Positions 1 through 10,677 of a stretch of 64,000 nucleotides of DNA are shown here, piece by piece (within the stretch, counting starts at the first letter, position 1; each line of letters begins with the position of its first letter). The notes under the pieces were generated by a model. That model was not told where the DNA came from and ran no database searches. It saw only the letters and a program-made list of their open reading frames with translations. This DNA comes from Chitinophagaceae bacterium UBA7600 (GTDB lineage: Bacteria > Bacteroidota > Bacteroidia > Chitinophagales > Chitinophagaceae), in the NCBI GenBank assembly GCA_002478885.1, contig DLKC01000056.1, positions 15,470 to 79,469 on the forward strand. The letters run 5' to 3'. A program made the position numbers and the translations under genes.

Positions 1-1037
<1,037 letters not shown>

Positions 1038-1093
1038 TTAAGTTTTAAAATGCTGTATTTGTGTTACCGGCTTCTGCACTGCTATTGAGCATC

Positions 1094-1248
1094 GTTGCGT
1101 CGCACCCTTCAGCGTTCACTCAATCGTGAGCGTGAGAAAAAAAACCGTGAAACGTGAGACGTCAGACGTGAGAAGTGGAGCCTGAGAAACCCTTTCACTG
1201 TTTCGAGCCTGGCGATTTTTTTGTTGCAGCACAAGTGTGCGACGCAAC
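1094..1248. repeat. Inverted-repeat element, pair 1 (arms 1094-1110 and 1231-1248)
   Basis: The left arm reads GTTGCGTCGCACCCTTC and the right arm is the complement type ACAAGTGTGCGACGCAAC. The spacer holds several CGTGAG-like sub-repeats (1128-1173). The element lies between the 3' end of the GH95 gene and the 5' end of the esterase gene. Its right 40 bases are almost identical to those of the element at 7911-8061. Confidence 0.85.
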
Positions 1249-1284
1249 AGGCGGTGATACCAGCACTGCCGCCTGGCACAAAAA

Positions 1285-3744
1285 TTATTTTATGATAAAG
1301 CTGTATGTTTTTCCGGCCTGTGTTGCGATATCATATACAAAAGTTGCTTTCAGTTGTGGTACGCTGATCGTTGCTTTTGCAGAGATAACGGGCGCAGCAG
1401 TTTGCTCCACATAATAAAACGCATTACTGTTATTACCGCTTGCCACTTGCAGGGCAATGCCATTGCTGTTCATTATTTCGTTGGGTGTTCTCAGCCGAAG
1501 GTTACCACCAAGCGTTGACCGGATCACCAGTTTTGTAATGTTGCCCTCTTTCCATTCAAGATCCTGTATGACAAAGCCGCCCCTCGCACGTAAGCCCTGC
1601 ACGCTGCCCTGCTGCCATGCATCGGGCAATGCGGGCAATACATGCAATTCGCCGTTCTCACTCTGCATGAGCATTTCGGCAATGCCACTCGTGCAACCAA
1701 AATTTCCATCAATCTGAAATGGCGGATGCGCATCAAACAAATTATTATAGGTGCCGCCGCCACCTTCGTTGGTGCCCACGGGTGTTAGCTGGTTTTGTAT
1801 GAGTTTATACGCATGGTTGCCGTCGAGCATTTTTGCCCACCAGTTCACTTTCCAGCCCATGCTCCATCCTGTTGAAACATCGCCCCGTTGCAGCAATGTA
1901 TTTTTTGCAGCGCTGTATAATTCCGGCGTGCGATACGGAGCGACCTGGTTGGAAGGAAACAACCCATACAAATGAGATACATGGCGGTGGTGATCATTAG
2001 GATCATCCACATCATCGAGCCACTCCTGCAATTGCCCGTACCGGCCGATATGCATCGGCGGCAATTTGCTGCGCTTTTGTTTGAGGGTATCGATCAATGA
2101 AGCATCTGTATGTAATATTTCCGCAGCACGAATGGCATTGGAAAAAACATCGAACACGATCTGATTGGTCATGGTAACACCTGCATCGAGGGAGGAACCT
2201 TCGTGTGCAGCAGGAGCATTTTCAGGGGACATGTCCGGGCAAACAACCAGCCAGTGGTATTTGGGATGCTCCACTAAAAAATCTGCATAGAACAACGCCG
2301 CATTTTTTAAAACAGGATAGATGGATGCCAGGTATTTTTTATCGCCATTGTATAAATAATGTTCCCAAAGATGCTGGCTTGTCCAACCGCCGCCATTGTT
2401 CCAAATGCCCCAGAAGGCTCCATCCACGGCACCTGTAGCGCGCCAGATATCCGTGTTGTGGTGGGCCATCCAGCCGCGTGCCGCATACATATCTCTTGCG
2501 GTTTGTGTGCCGGTGACCGCCATCTCCTGTACCATTTGCAAAAAAGGCTGGTGGAGTTCCGCAAGATTTGTTTTTTCTGCAGGCCAGTAGTTCATCTCCG
2601 CATTGATGTTGATGGTGTATTTACTGTCCCACGGCGGGTAAAGCTGGTTGTTCCAGATGCCTTGTAATGTGGCAGGTTGACCACCCGGCTGTGAAGAAGA
2701 GATGAGCAGGTACCTGCCATACTGGAAATAGAGTGCTACAAACTGCGGATCGTTTACGGTATCAAAATTCTTCAGGCGTTCATCTGTAGAAAGTGCTGCA
2801 GCAGTTGTTGTACCAAGATCGAGATGTACCCGGTTAAAATATTGTTGGTAGGCTGCAATATGCGCCTTTTCGATGGCAGCAAATGGTTTAGTGACCGCTT
2901 TGCTTAAATAGCCTGCGGCCCTTGCACCTGCATTGCCGCTGAGGTCGTGATAATTATTGAAGTTCGTTGCGATGGAAATGTAGATGGTTACCGTGTTTGC
3001 ATTGCTGATGGTAACGGAGGTATCTGTTGCGGTAACGATGCCGCCATCTGTTTTAAATTGTGTAATGCCTTTGAATTGCAGCAGACCTTTCACGCCTTCA
3101 TGATCAATGGTGGTGCCTTCCATTGTTAATTGTCCGGAAGCGGTTGCATGCATAACGGCTTTTGGTTGCGGCGTTGTATAGTATGCAGTAAAGGAAATGC
3201 TATTGGCTTTGCTGGCTGTTAACTGCACTACAATAACACGATCCGGAAATGAAGCGAGTGTTTTTCTTGTGTAGGTGATATTGTTTGCTGTGTAACGTGT
3301 TGTTGTTGTAGCTTTTTCTATATCCAGCTCGCGGTAATAGTTTGTGTAATTATTGTGGCCGGGGAAGACGAGTTGCAGGTTACCCACAGGCTCAAACATT
3401 TGCCCATGGGATGTCTTGCTTACCATAATCCTGTTGGCCAATTGCTCGGCTTCTTTTTGTTTACCATCGAAGATTAGTTTGCGGATCACGGGCAATGAAT
3501 CAAGGCAGGCGCTGTTATCGTTCCGGTTGGGGCTGCCGCTCCATACGGTGCTTTCGTTCAGTTGTACTTTTTCCGTGTCTACATTGCCGTAGACCATGGC
3601 ACCAAGAAAGCCATTGCCAACCGGTAGTGCGTTTTCCCAGCGATTACCTGCTGATTTACTGTACCATAATTTGAGTGCGGTGGATTGCTGAGCGTTTGCG
3701 ACAATGATCAGGCAACAGCCTGCAACGGACAATATATTTTTCAT
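1285..3744 (-). CDS. Exported alpha-L-fucosidase, glycoside hydrolase family 95
   Basis: 819 residues with a signal peptide (about residues 1-19). The N-terminal GH95 signature is plain ([19 protein letters not shown], then LNESTVWSG). The (alpha/alpha)6 barrel carries the family's catalytic set as known from the Bifidobacterium enzyme AfcA: the paired Asn in NINAEMNYW (about N379 and N381), the acid Glu in DMSPEN (about E508), and the base Asp in FQIDGNFG (about D679). GH95 enzymes hydrolyse alpha-1,2-fucose (some alpha-1,2-L-galactose) from xyloglucan, mucin or milk-type glycans by inversion. The length is usual for the family. It lies upstream of an esterase on the same strand, with a repeat element between them. 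No SusC/SusD pair is present, so the polysaccharide target is not fixed by context. Confidence 0.93.
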   Translation of the reverse strand: MKNILSVAGCCLIIVANAQQSTALKLWYSKSAGNRWENALPVGNGFLGAMVYGNVDTEKVQLNESTVWSGSPNRNDNSACLDSLPVIRKLIFDGKQKEAEQLANRIMVSKTSHGQMFEPVGNLQLVFPGHNNYTNYYRELDIEKATTTTRYTANNITYTRKTLASFPDRVIVVQLTASKANSISFTAYYTTPQPKAVMHATASGQLTMEGTTIDHEGVKGLLQFKGITQFKTDGGIVTATDTSVTISNANTVTIYISIATNFNNYHDLSGNAGARAAGYLSKAVTKPFAAIEKAHIAAYQQYFNRVHLDLGTTTAAALSTDERLKNFDTVNDPQFVALYFQYGRYLLISSSQPGGQPATLQGIWNNQLYPPWDSKYTININAEMNYWPAEKTNLAELHQPFLQMVQEMAVTGTQTARDMYAARGWMAHHNTDIWRATGAVDGAFWGIWNNGGGWTSQHLWEHYLYNGDKKYLASIYPVLKNAALFYADFLVEHPKYHWLVVCPDMSPENAPAAHEGSSLDAGVTMTNQIVFDVFSNAIRAAEILHTDASLIDTLKQKRSKLPPMHIGRYGQLQEWLDDVDDPNDHHRHVSHLYGLFPSNQVAPYRTPELYSAAKNTLLQRGDVSTGWSMGWKVNWWAKMLDGNHAYKLIQNQLTPVGTNEGGGGTYNNLFDAHPPFQIDGNFGCTSGIAEMLMQSENGELHVLPALPDAWQQGSVQGLRARGGFVIQDLEWKEGNITKLVIRSTLGGNLRLRTPNEIMNSNGIALQVASGNNSNAFYYVEQTAAPVISAKATISVPQLKATFVYDIATQAGKTYSFIIK

Positions 3745-3961
3745 ATGGAAAACTGAATGGTGAATATAAGTGTTTTTTATACATTTATTAAACCGTGCCG
3801 GATGATTTTGTTTGCAGCATTACCGGGCAGCGCAGGAATTAATTGCAAACCGTTGACTATTGAAAAGGCAGCAGTATGATGCAGTTGGAAATTCCGGAAG
3901 CAATGTATGATTGCGGAAATTGCGGGCTGTTGTTCCTGTAATTGCCGAGATGAGACTAATT

Positions 3962-3981
3962 GTACAAGTGTGCGACGCAAC
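3962..3981 (-). repeat. Single arm of the dispersed repeat (type 1)
   Basis: GTACAAGTGTGCGACGCAAC is a perfect complement of the consensus arm. No opposing arm is visible within 200 bases. It sits between the regulator gene that ends at 4026 and the start of the GH95 gene at 3744. Confidence 0.85.
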
Positions 3982-4025
3982 GAAGACGATGGCAGCAATG
4001 CAGCCCGTTACCAAAAAGGAAATGC

Positions 4026-4646
4026 CTAGTAGTTGATCTTGTATAGCGTGCAGAGATCGATAAGTGCTTTAAAATTTGCCGTATCTGTTTTTTCGTAGAT
4101 GCGCTTTTTGAGGGTGGATACGGAGTTCATTTTCAGGTTGAGGGTTTCGGAAATCTGCTTGGTGCCAAAGCCGTTAAGCATATAGTGGAGTATCTGTAAC
4201 TCGCGTGGTGAGAGGTTTTTAAACGGATTGATGCCGGATACGAGGTGGTTGCTTTCTTCGATATTTTTATCGTTGTTCAGGAAATTGGTGAGCACTTTTG
4301 TGACCGTGGCATTATCGGATGTTTTGGACAAATAGTATTGTATGCTGAACTGTTTCATTGCCTCGCCATAGATCTCGGGCGGCTGCATGGAAAAAAGCAT
4401 GATGCGCAATTCGGGATAAACGCTTTTGATGTTGGGGAGTATTTCCAGTGCACTGCCGTCTGGAAATATGATATCGAGGATGAGGTGTGTAAAATAGTTT
4501 TTGTTGAGTTCAGCCATAACTCTTGAACAGGTTCCAGCTTCTGTAATACTGTATTCGCCGATCTCCATTTGTATGAGCAGGGAGATGCCGCGCCGGATTA
4601 TTCCATGATCGTCGCCAATGAGTATTCTTGGTCTGATAAGCTGCAT
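4026..4646 (-). CDS. Response regulator, NarL/FixJ type
   Basis: 206 residues. A receiver domain spans about residues 5-125, with acidic residues D12/D13, phospho-acceptor D58 in HLILDIIFPDG, and Lys in YYLSKTSD. A LuxR-type helix-turn-helix follows at about 143-203 (LSPRELQILHYMLNGFGTKQ). The gene lies 78 bases downstream of the histidine kinase gene on the same strand, so the two form a cognate pair by position. It should bind DNA as a dimer once phosphorylated. The target genes are unknown; the neighbouring glycan-degrading genes are candidates only by proximity. Confidence 0.93.
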   Translation of the reverse strand: MQLIRPRILIGDDHGIIRRGISLLIQMEIGEYSITEAGTCSRVMAELNKNYFTHLILDIIFPDGSALEILPNIKSVYPELRIMLFSMQPPEIYGEAMKQFSIQYYLSKTSDNATVTKVLTNFLNNDKNIEESNHLVSGINPFKNLSPRELQILHYMLNGFGTKQISETLNLKMNSVSTLKKRIYEKTDTANFKALIDLCTLYKINY

Positions 4647-4724
4647 GCTATAAAAGTCATTTTATTTTACCGGGAGACTGTTAGAATTTATTCTACGTTA
4701 TAAAAGTACCTCTATCAAAAGTTT

Positions 4725-7700
4725 TTACACCGGCAGCGTTACGATAACGGTGGTGCCGCTGTGGAGTATGCTGCTGATCTCCAGTGACCCCTCCATCATT
4801 TTCAGCAAATCTTTGATGATGAGGTAGCCGAGGCCTGTTCCTTTTTTCTGGTCGACATTGATTGACGCGATGGTTTTTTCGTCGGACAAAAGATTGTCGA
4901 TCTGTTGCTGTGTCATACCCAGGCCGTTGTCGCTTACCTGCAAAACAATTTTGTTGTCTTTGTTGTGGCTTTCGATGGTTATCGTGCCATTTTTTGTAAA
5001 GTTGAGGCTGTTCAGCACAATGTTGTAGATCATTACCCGCATTGGTTCGAGGAACTGGTTGACTACAGAGCCCAGCGGCACTTTGTTTTGCAGCAGCGTG
5101 TGCTTTTCCTTGGCCGAAAACTGCAGCACCCTTATTACCACTTCCACGAGTTGGTGCAGGTCGAATTCTTCTTTCTGCATGCGCCCGTCGGGGTTATGAT
5201 AAATGATCCAGTTCAATATCTGTGATGACAGTTGTTCCATGTCCCTGGCGGTCTGCGTAATCTCGGAAATGGTTTCGGCCTGTTGCCCTTCGCTGATGGT
5301 GCCCTTATTATCCACCAGCGCCTTGCCTGCATAGTGCATGAATTTCAGCGGTGTCATGATATCGTGGTTGATGATGGATATGAGGCGAAGGTTTATCTGG
5401 TTATTCTTTTCGAGTTGTATGTTCTTCAGGTTGAGGTCCATGGTCTTTTGCTCCACCATGGCGGTAAGTTTTTTTTCCCGGACATTGTACCGGTGGAGGC
5501 GCCACCTGAAAACAAGGTATGCCAGCACAGCCAGTGCAAGCAATACCAATATCCTGAACCACCACTGCTGATAAAAGGGTGTTGGAATGGTGAAGGTTAT
5601 GTCCCGGAAAGAATAATTACCGGTGCCAAAGCCGTTCATTTTTCTTATCGACAGTGTATAAGTGCCATAACCGAGGCTTGCAAAGCTGATCTTTGGTTCA
5701 CCGGCCACCATTTCCACCCGAAACCACCTGCTGTTATTCAGTTTATATTCCAGGTAAAGATTTTCTTTCCTGCACCAGGCATTTACGGCCAGGGCTATGT
5801 CTACCCTACTCACATTCCTGCCCAGTTCCATGTTTTGGTTTTGTGCGACATTTACCGGATTGCCATTTGCAAGGAACCTGTCGATATATATAACGCCCGA
5901 AGGCAGTTCAATGTTGGTGTTTGCAGGGTCTACCCAAAGCAGCCCATCCATGGTTGGAAAAGAAAACATGCCGTTGTGCAGCCTTATCGCACATGGCGTA
6001 CAACCGCCATTCATCTCCGTTGTTTCCATGCCATCTTCTTTACCAAGGTAATGGTAATACAACTGCGGGATGTTTTTTTCATAAGCATCTATCATGTCGG
6101 TCATTCTTACTTTGAACAACCCGTTATTGGTGCTAATCCAGTAATAGCCTGCATCGTCTTTTATAAAACAGTGGGTGTATTTGAGGTATTGGTTTATATC
6201 GAGCGGCATAGCTTTTAATATGCCGTTCTTCATCATGTAATAACCGCCGCCATAGGTACCAATGAACAGATAATCGCCGTCTTTATGCAGGCTTCGGATA
6301 CACACCGACTGCAGCTTTAAAAGGGTATCGGTTTTTTTGGTAAGGGTGTTGAACTGCAGCAGGCCGCCACAGGTTGCAATGGCCAGTTTACCCGGTGATA
6401 TTTCAGCTATGTCGAAAGGTTGCAAATGAATACCGGTGTTGTGGTCGTACCGTTGCAAAAATTCTATACTGCCGTTGTCGTGAATGATGCCGATACCGTC
6501 CTGGTTACAAAGGTACAGGTGGCCTTCTGACCTGATGGCGGCAAAACCGTCGTTTATGGTGGTAGCACATACCAGCTTTCTTACGCAGTGTTTCCTGTCG
6601 TACAGAAAAAGGCTGTCTTTACCGCCATAAATAATGGTACTGTCATTTATGGTGAATATGCTGTTAAGGAACCGGTTGCCGATATTGAAGTTTCCATGCC
6701 CGGGGTTGTCGCCGATAATAATCCCTTCATTGGTAATGATATTGCCGTCGGGCAACTCAACCTGGCTGTAAAATGAGTTGCGCCGGTTTAAGGTTTGTGC
6801 GCCGGGTTGTTTCGTGAGCAGTTGGTTTGGATGAATTACATATATCCCTTTTGAAGCGCTGCCGAGGAAGAGGTATCCGCCATTCTTTTTGTAGGCTGCA
6901 TAACGAAAAAGCGTGTTTCCAGGAATGCCGGAGGCTACCAGGGTACTTGTTACCTGGTGCTCATTTGCTTTTTCCAGGAGCCAGGCCTTCCCTTGCTGCA
7001 TAACGATGGGGTTATCCATTCCTGACTGCCAGAATACCGCGCTACCAGTTTCCTCAATGTGAAAGCTTCTGTTGTTTTCGCCTGTCAATTGCTGCGGCAC
7101 GTATTCGTTTTCAGACACATTACAGGCGAACAGCTGGCCGGAACGGTTCAACAGGTATAGCTTGCCCCCTATCGTAAAAACCTTTCTGATCCCCGGCGGT
7201 GCGGATTTTATAAACACCGGTTGTAGTGTTGATACACTGTAGTAAAACAGCGAGTCTTTTGCCAACACTACGCAAGCCGTATCGTTCAATGATACCAACG
7301 CACCCTGATAGTAGTTAGAGAAATTCCCGGGGAAAGGCGTTTTATAACATTGTTTGAATAAGGTATCCGGCCCCTCCAGAGCAGCGTAGTAATTGTAATT
7401 ATACCGAGCCTTTCCCGCGTCGGTAAACCATGGCAGTACCATATTGTCTTTTATGATACACAGGTTTCCCAGTTCCCCACCGGCCAAAATATTTCCCCGG
7501 GTATTTTTTACGATACACACGATCCTGTTGGAGCCGATTTCGGGATTGGTGTTAATGTCAAAGGTTTTAAACCCCATGCCGTTGTAACGGACAATCCCTG
7601 CTTCGGTGGCGATCCACAAAAAACCAGTTGACTCATCCCATTGCAAACCCTTAATGCCGTTGGAGGGCAGACCATTCTCCGTATTGAAATGGTTTACCTG

Positions 7701-7772
7701 GAACTGACCGCGGGCCGGGAGGCTGCAGCAATAAATGACAAGAAAGCAAATAATTGGAATAAAACGCATCAT
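4725..7772 (-). CDS. Membrane sensor histidine kinase with Reg_prop propeller and Y_Y_Y domain
   Basis: The start is placed at ATG 7772 (MMRFIPIICFLVIYCC), where a signal peptide begins; frame upstream of it has no support. The 1015-residue product has a large periplasmic beta-propeller of two-component-regulator repeats (first repeat GLPSNGIKGLQWDE), a Y_Y_Y Ig-like domain before the membrane, and one membrane helix (WWFRILVLLALAVLAYLVF). A cytoplasmic HisKA domain has phospho-acceptor His in INHDIMTPL near residue 803. The HATPase_c domain shows the N box (NIVLNSLNF), G1 (SDNGLGM) and G2 (GTGLGYL). This is the sensor layout of hybrid two-component systems that sense oligosaccharides, but with no fused receiver or AraC domain; the regulator is the separate downstream gene. 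Confidence 0.92.
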   Translation of the reverse strand: MMRFIPIICFLVIYCCSLPARGQFQVNHFNTENGLPSNGIKGLQWDESTGFLWIATEAGIVRYNGMGFKTFDINTNPEIGSNRIVCIVKNTRGNILAGGELGNLCIIKDNMVLPWFTDAGKARYNYNYYAALEGPDTLFKQCYKTPFPGNFSNYYQGALVSLNDTACVVLAKDSLFYYSVSTLQPVFIKSAPPGIRKVFTIGGKLYLLNRSGQLFACNVSENEYVPQQLTGENNRSFHIEETGSAVFWQSGMDNPIVMQQGKAWLLEKANEHQVTSTLVASGIPGNTLFRYAAYKKNGGYLFLGSASKGIYVIHPNQLLTKQPGAQTLNRRNSFYSQVELPDGNIITNEGIIIGDNPGHGNFNIGNRFLNSIFTINDSTIIYGGKDSLFLYDRKHCVRKLVCATTINDGFAAIRSEGHLYLCNQDGIGIIHDNGSIEFLQRYDHNTGIHLQPFDIAEISPGKLAIATCGGLLQFNTLTKKTDTLLKLQSVCIRSLHKDGDYLFIGTYGGGYYMMKNGILKAMPLDINQYLKYTHCFIKDDAGYYWISTNNGLFKVRMTDMIDAYEKNIPQLYYHYLGKEDGMETTEMNGGCTPCAIRLHNGMFSFPTMDGLLWVDPANTNIELPSGVIYIDRFLANGNPVNVAQNQNMELGRNVSRVDIALAVNAWCRKENLYLEYKLNNSRWFRVEMVAGEPKISFASLGYGTYTLSIRKMNGFGTGNYSFRDITFTIPTPFYQQWWFRILVLLALAVLAYLVFRWRLHRYNVREKKLTAMVEQKTMDLNLKNIQLEKNNQINLRLISIINHDIMTPLKFMHYAGKALVDNKGTISEGQQAETISEITQTARDMEQLSSQILNWIIYHNPDGRMQKEEFDLHQLVEVVIRVLQFSAKEKHTLLQNKVPLGSVVNQFLEPMRVMIYNIVLNSLNFTKNGTITIESHNKDNKIVLQVSDNGLGMTQQQIDNLLSDEKTIASINVDQKKGTGLGYLIIKDLLKMMEGSLEISSILHSGTTVIVTLPV

Positions 7773-7910
7773 GCAGAGGCTGTTGCTCAAATGTAACAAA
7801 TAAGCGCGGCCTGTGAACCCGGGCACCTGCGCTGCCAGCTTTGAATGATGGCAGCAGGGCAGTCGAAAATAGATTTATGGGGTCGGGCTGCGGTACAAAG
7901 CCGGGCATTT

Positions 7911-8061
7911 GTTGCGTCGCACCCTTGAAGTGAGGAACGCCTTTCGTCAAACGTGAGCCGTGAAAAGTGAGCCGTGAGACGGAGATACAAAATGCCAGGC
8001 AGGAGATTCAGCATTTAAGGCCTGGCGAGTTTTTTGTTGCAGCACAAGTGTGCGACGCAAC
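7911..8061. repeat. Inverted-repeat element, pair 3 (arms 7911-7926 and 8043-8061)
   Basis: The left arm GTTGCGTCGCACCCTTG and right arm CACAAGTGTGCGACGCAAC enclose a spacer with repeated CGTGAG/AGTGAG units (7949-7979). It is homologous to the 1094-1248 element over the left end and the last 40 bases. It sits in the gap of about 400 bases between the kinase gene and the RRM gene. Apart from this element and the terminator at 8123-8150 that gap holds nothing I can recognise. Confidence 0.85.
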
Positions 8062-8122
8062 AGCAGCTAAATGAAGCACAGAAGCCCGGCCCACAACAAT
8101 GCAGTTATAAAATACCCGGGCA

Positions 8123-8150
8123 TAAAAAAAGCCCTGTTGCCAGGGCTTTA
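8123..8150 (-). terminator. Rho-independent terminator of the RRM gene
   Basis: A 9-bp stem (8128-8136 with 8141-8149) with loop TTGC is followed on the minus strand by a run of seven T. It lies 20 bases past the stop of the RNA-binding protein gene. Confidence 0.85.
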
Positions 8151-8170
8151 AAGCTTGTCCGGAAAGTATA

Positions 8171-8479
8171 TTAATACCTGTTTCTGTTATAACTGTTTCC
8201 GTTGTTGTAACCACCGCTGTTACGTGCAGGCCTGTCTTCTTTAGGCTTTGCAACAGTTACATTGATGGCCCTGTTCTCAACAGTTGCGCCATTCAATTCT
8301 GCGATAGCTTTTTTAGCGGCAGCGTCATCTGACATTTCAACAAAGCCGAAGCCTCTTGATCTGCCGGTTTCCCTGTCGTTGATAACTTTAGCTGAAGTTA
8401 CTTCTCCGTAAGGAGCAAAAAATTCTCTTAAGTCTTCATCCTGTACGTTGAAGCTTAAATTCGAAACATAAATGTTCAT
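8171..8479 (-). CDS. RRM-type RNA-binding protein
   Basis: Start chosen at ATG 8479 (MNIYVSNLSFNV), because RNP2 (IYVSNL) is at the very N-terminus in this family. 102 residues. RNP1 is RGFGFVEM near residue 40-47, and the single RRM fold covers about 1-78. The tail is rich in Asn, Gly, Tyr and Arg (GGYNNGNSYNRNRY), as in cold-induced Rbp proteins of cyanobacteria and Bacteroidota. Such proteins bind single-stranded RNA and are often cold-responsive. The leader upstream is long and AT-rich, but no regulatory motif could be identified. It is followed by a strong terminator, so it is probably a single-gene unit. Confidence 0.93.
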   Translation of the reverse strand: MNIYVSNLSFNVQDEDLREFFAPYGEVTSAKVINDRETGRSRGFGFVEMSDDAAAKKAIAELNGATVENRAINVTVAKPKEDRPARNSGGYNNGNSYNRNRY

Positions 8480-8693
8480 TCTTAACAATTAAAAATTAAA
8501 GATTTCTGAGTGAGGCGAAGAGTAAAAAACTAACTAAAATGCAAAATACTTAGCAGGATAATTAATGATACTAATGCGAGCTCAAAATGACGGCGTGAAG
8601 GTAAACTTTATATTTTAAAAACCTAATTAAATAATTGCGCCAATGCATTTTTTGCAAAAACATCCTGCTTTTGAGGGCCATTTTACTAAAAAA

Positions 8694-8942
8694 TCAATTC
8701 AACAGGTCGTCGATCGGGATTGCATCGAGGTAACGCTTCAGGCTGTTGGTGCCGGGCAATACGCGGTATTCTTCAATGCTGTTGTCGGACGTGTTGCAGT
8801 AAGTTTCCACGTAAAAATTCTCCATTTGAAAAAGAAAGATGATAAAACCCGGGTTGGTAATACTGGCCAGGGGTATGCCATTGTTGATTACAGTGATTCT
8901 CTTACCGGCCTCATCGAGGAGCATAAATTCAGAAAGCTTCAT
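8694..8942 (-). CDS. Small hypothetical protein
   Basis: 82 residues, start ATG 8942. It has no signal peptide or membrane helix. The sequence (MKLSEFMLLDEAGKRITVIN) looks soluble, with a hydrophobic beta-strand (GFIIFLFQM) and an aromatic patch (FYVETYC). It resembles the many small conserved proteins of unknown function in Chitinophagaceae, but I cannot name a domain. The codon use and clean start support it being real. It stands alone between the RRM gene and the oxidoreductase gene. Confidence 0.6.
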   Translation of the reverse strand: MKLSEFMLLDEAGKRITVINNGIPLASITNPGFIIFLFQMENFYVETYCNTSDNSIEEYRVLPGTNSLKRYLDAIPIDDLLN

Positions 8943-9241
8943 AGTTTAGATTTTAATAGCGTTAACTAAAAATGTTTACTAATAACCTTGAACTGAACTG
9001 AAATAACGATGAATTAAATGCTGACTACGGACGTTGACTAAGAACTTAACTTTAGAACAAGTAATGCAACGGAAATAAAATGAACGGATAACTGGATCTA
9101 ACTTTCGCAAATAGCTTTGCTGTACTGTAAATATAGAACGAACCGGGCGTTCCGCGATTAATATTGACTGAACTGTTGATTAATAGAAGTTTAAAGAATC
9201 GCCTGCTGACCGCTTTGATGGCTGCAGGCAGCCATTTACAA
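8943..9241. other. AT-rich intergenic region with degenerate ACTAA-like motifs
   Basis: No gene is seen. The stretch upstream of the small gene carries loosely repeated units of the form G-T-T-R-A-C-T-A-A at about 8961, 8974, 9033 and 9045, with related ACTGAACTG units near 8991 and 9168. They are too degenerate to assign a function. Confidence 0.4.
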
Positions 9242-10345
9242 TTACAGGGGAATTTTTTTGCCTGTTTTTGCTGCTTCAAAAATAGCGTCGATGATCCTGA
9301 GGTCTTTTACTGCTTCCTCCCCATCGACCGGCACCACCGGCTGTTTGCCTTCAAAGATCAATTCTGCCATGCCATCCATTTGCAAAGCCTGGTGCGTGAT
9401 ATGCGGCTGGGTAAGCTCGCCTTTGTGTGTGCGGCCGGCGATAGGGCCATAACCGGTGGAAGGCTGCATTTCAGCAAAGCCATTAACCCCATCGAGATAA
9501 AATTTATCCAGGTTGTTGAGGCTGTAGGTTGACAGGCAGGATGCCACCGCCCCGCCGGGAAAACCCATCTGGAACTGTATGGTTTCATCGATGCCCTCTT
9601 TGAATTTTACGGGGTCGTTTTTGGTTTCCTGGGCCGTTACCCAAACCGGCTCTTCGCCTATCATGTAACGTGCACCGTTGACCGAATAGATACCGATATC
9701 CATCATTGACCCGCCGCCCGATAAGGCCTTGTTGAGGCGCCATTGGTTCGGGTCGCCTATGATGAAGCCACTCAATCCCTGGAAGAATAATATTTTGCCA
9801 AATTCGCCTGCCTTGCGCATTCTTATTACTTCGAGCGTTTTTGGTTCAAAGTGCACGCGATAGCCAACCAGCAATTTTACGTTGGCCTTTTTACATGCAT
9901 CAACCATTTCCTGGCCATCTTTGGCGTTCACCGACATCGGCTTTTCGCAAATAGCATGTTTGCCTGCTTTGGCAACGCCTATCACGTGTGGTTTATGCAA
10001 TGCGTTTGGAGTTATTACATACACTGCATCTATGTCGGGATTATTTTTTATATCGCCATAATTGCCGTAGTTATAGCAATTCTTTTCGGGAATACCGTAT
10101 CTGGCTTGCCATGCCGCCAACTTTGATGGTGTTCCGCTGATGACGCCCACCAACTTTGCCTTCTTACATTCCTTCATCGCCTCGGCCACCCGTGTTGCAT
10201 AACTGCCAAGCCCCATAATGGCTACGCGCAGTACCGGTCCATCGTATCGTTCTTCCTGTGCAGCCTGCTGCTCTTTCACAGAAAGAAAGGGAATTGCGGC
10301 GGCAGAAAAAGATATCTTTTGCAGGAAGTCGCGGCGTGATGTCAT
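9242..10345 (-). CDS. Gfo/Idh/MocA family NAD(P)-dependent oxidoreductase
   Basis: 367 residues. The N-terminus TSRRDFLQKISFSAAAIPFL is a twin-arginine-like export signal, so the enzyme probably acts in the periplasm with its cofactor bound before export, as glucose-fructose oxidoreductase does. The Rossmann fold begins near residue 38 (VAIMGLGSYATRVAEAM) and the family EKPM motif is present (AICEKPMSVNA). The C-terminal alpha/beta domain follows (GGSMMDIGIYSVNGARYMIG). Members act on sugars or inositols; which one cannot be deduced. It stands as a single gene. Confidence 0.9.
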   Translation of the reverse strand: MTSRRDFLQKISFSAAAIPFLSVKEQQAAQEERYDGPVLRVAIMGLGSYATRVAEAMKECKKAKLVGVISGTPSKLAAWQARYGIPEKNCYNYGNYGDIKNNPDIDAVYVITPNALHKPHVIGVAKAGKHAICEKPMSVNAKDGQEMVDACKKANVKLLVGYRVHFEPKTLEVIRMRKAGEFGKILFFQGLSGFIIGDPNQWRLNKALSGGGSMMDIGIYSVNGARYMIGEEPVWVTAQETKNDPVKFKEGIDETIQFQMGFPGGAVASCLSTYSLNNLDKFYLDGVNGFAEMQPSTGYGPIAGRTHKGELTQPHITHQALQMDGMAELIFEGKQPVVPVDGEEAVKDLRIIDAIFEAAKTGKKIPL

Positions 10346-10440
10346 GACAAATGTTTTAAGTGTTCCTAAAATTATTAATCAGGCGCCGATCTTTAAAAAG
10401 AATTTTATGTACCCGGCGCCAGTATAAGCATTAAGCTTTT

Positions 10441-10460
10441 GTTGCGTCGCACACTTGTGC
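10441..10460 (+). repeat. Single arm of the dispersed repeat (type 1)
   Basis: GTTGCGTCGCACACTTGTGC matches the consensus at 19 of 20 positions. It lies in the 332-base gap 10346-10677, which otherwise holds only the terminator at 10616-10663. Confidence 0.8.
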
Positions 10461-10615
10461 AGGGGAATACATAATGTGCAAGCCGGGTTATTTCAAATCG
10501 ACAACGCAAATGACATGAGATCATTTCCTGTCGTTCGTTCCGCCGCAGCTGAAAGCTGCCCTGGAAGTTGAAGAAATACAATCCAATACACGCATACAAA
10601 AAGCCCGGATGCAAC

Positions 10616-10663
10616 AATAAAAGAAAAATCCGGCCATGCACACAGTAGTACATGGCCGGATTT
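10616..10663 (-). terminator. Rho-independent terminator of the GH16 gene
   Basis: A 13-bp perfect stem (10626-10638 with 10651-10663) with a 12-base loop is followed on the minus strand by TTTTTCTTTT. It starts 15 bases past the stop of the GH16 gene. Confidence 0.9.
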
Positions 10664-10677
10664 ACAACAAACGAGCA

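Noticed and set aside
2205..2667. Frames of 77-102 codons on the plus strand inside the GH95 gene
   Set aside because: They are antisense to a clear GH95 domain and encode no recognisable protein.
5232..6218. Long open frame (328 codons) antisense to the histidine kinase gene
   Set aside because: It is a shadow of the kinase gene, with no family likeness and biased composition.
4725..7772. Calling the kinase a full hybrid two-component system
   Set aside because: The protein ends after HATPase_c; no receiver or AraC helix-turn-helix is present.
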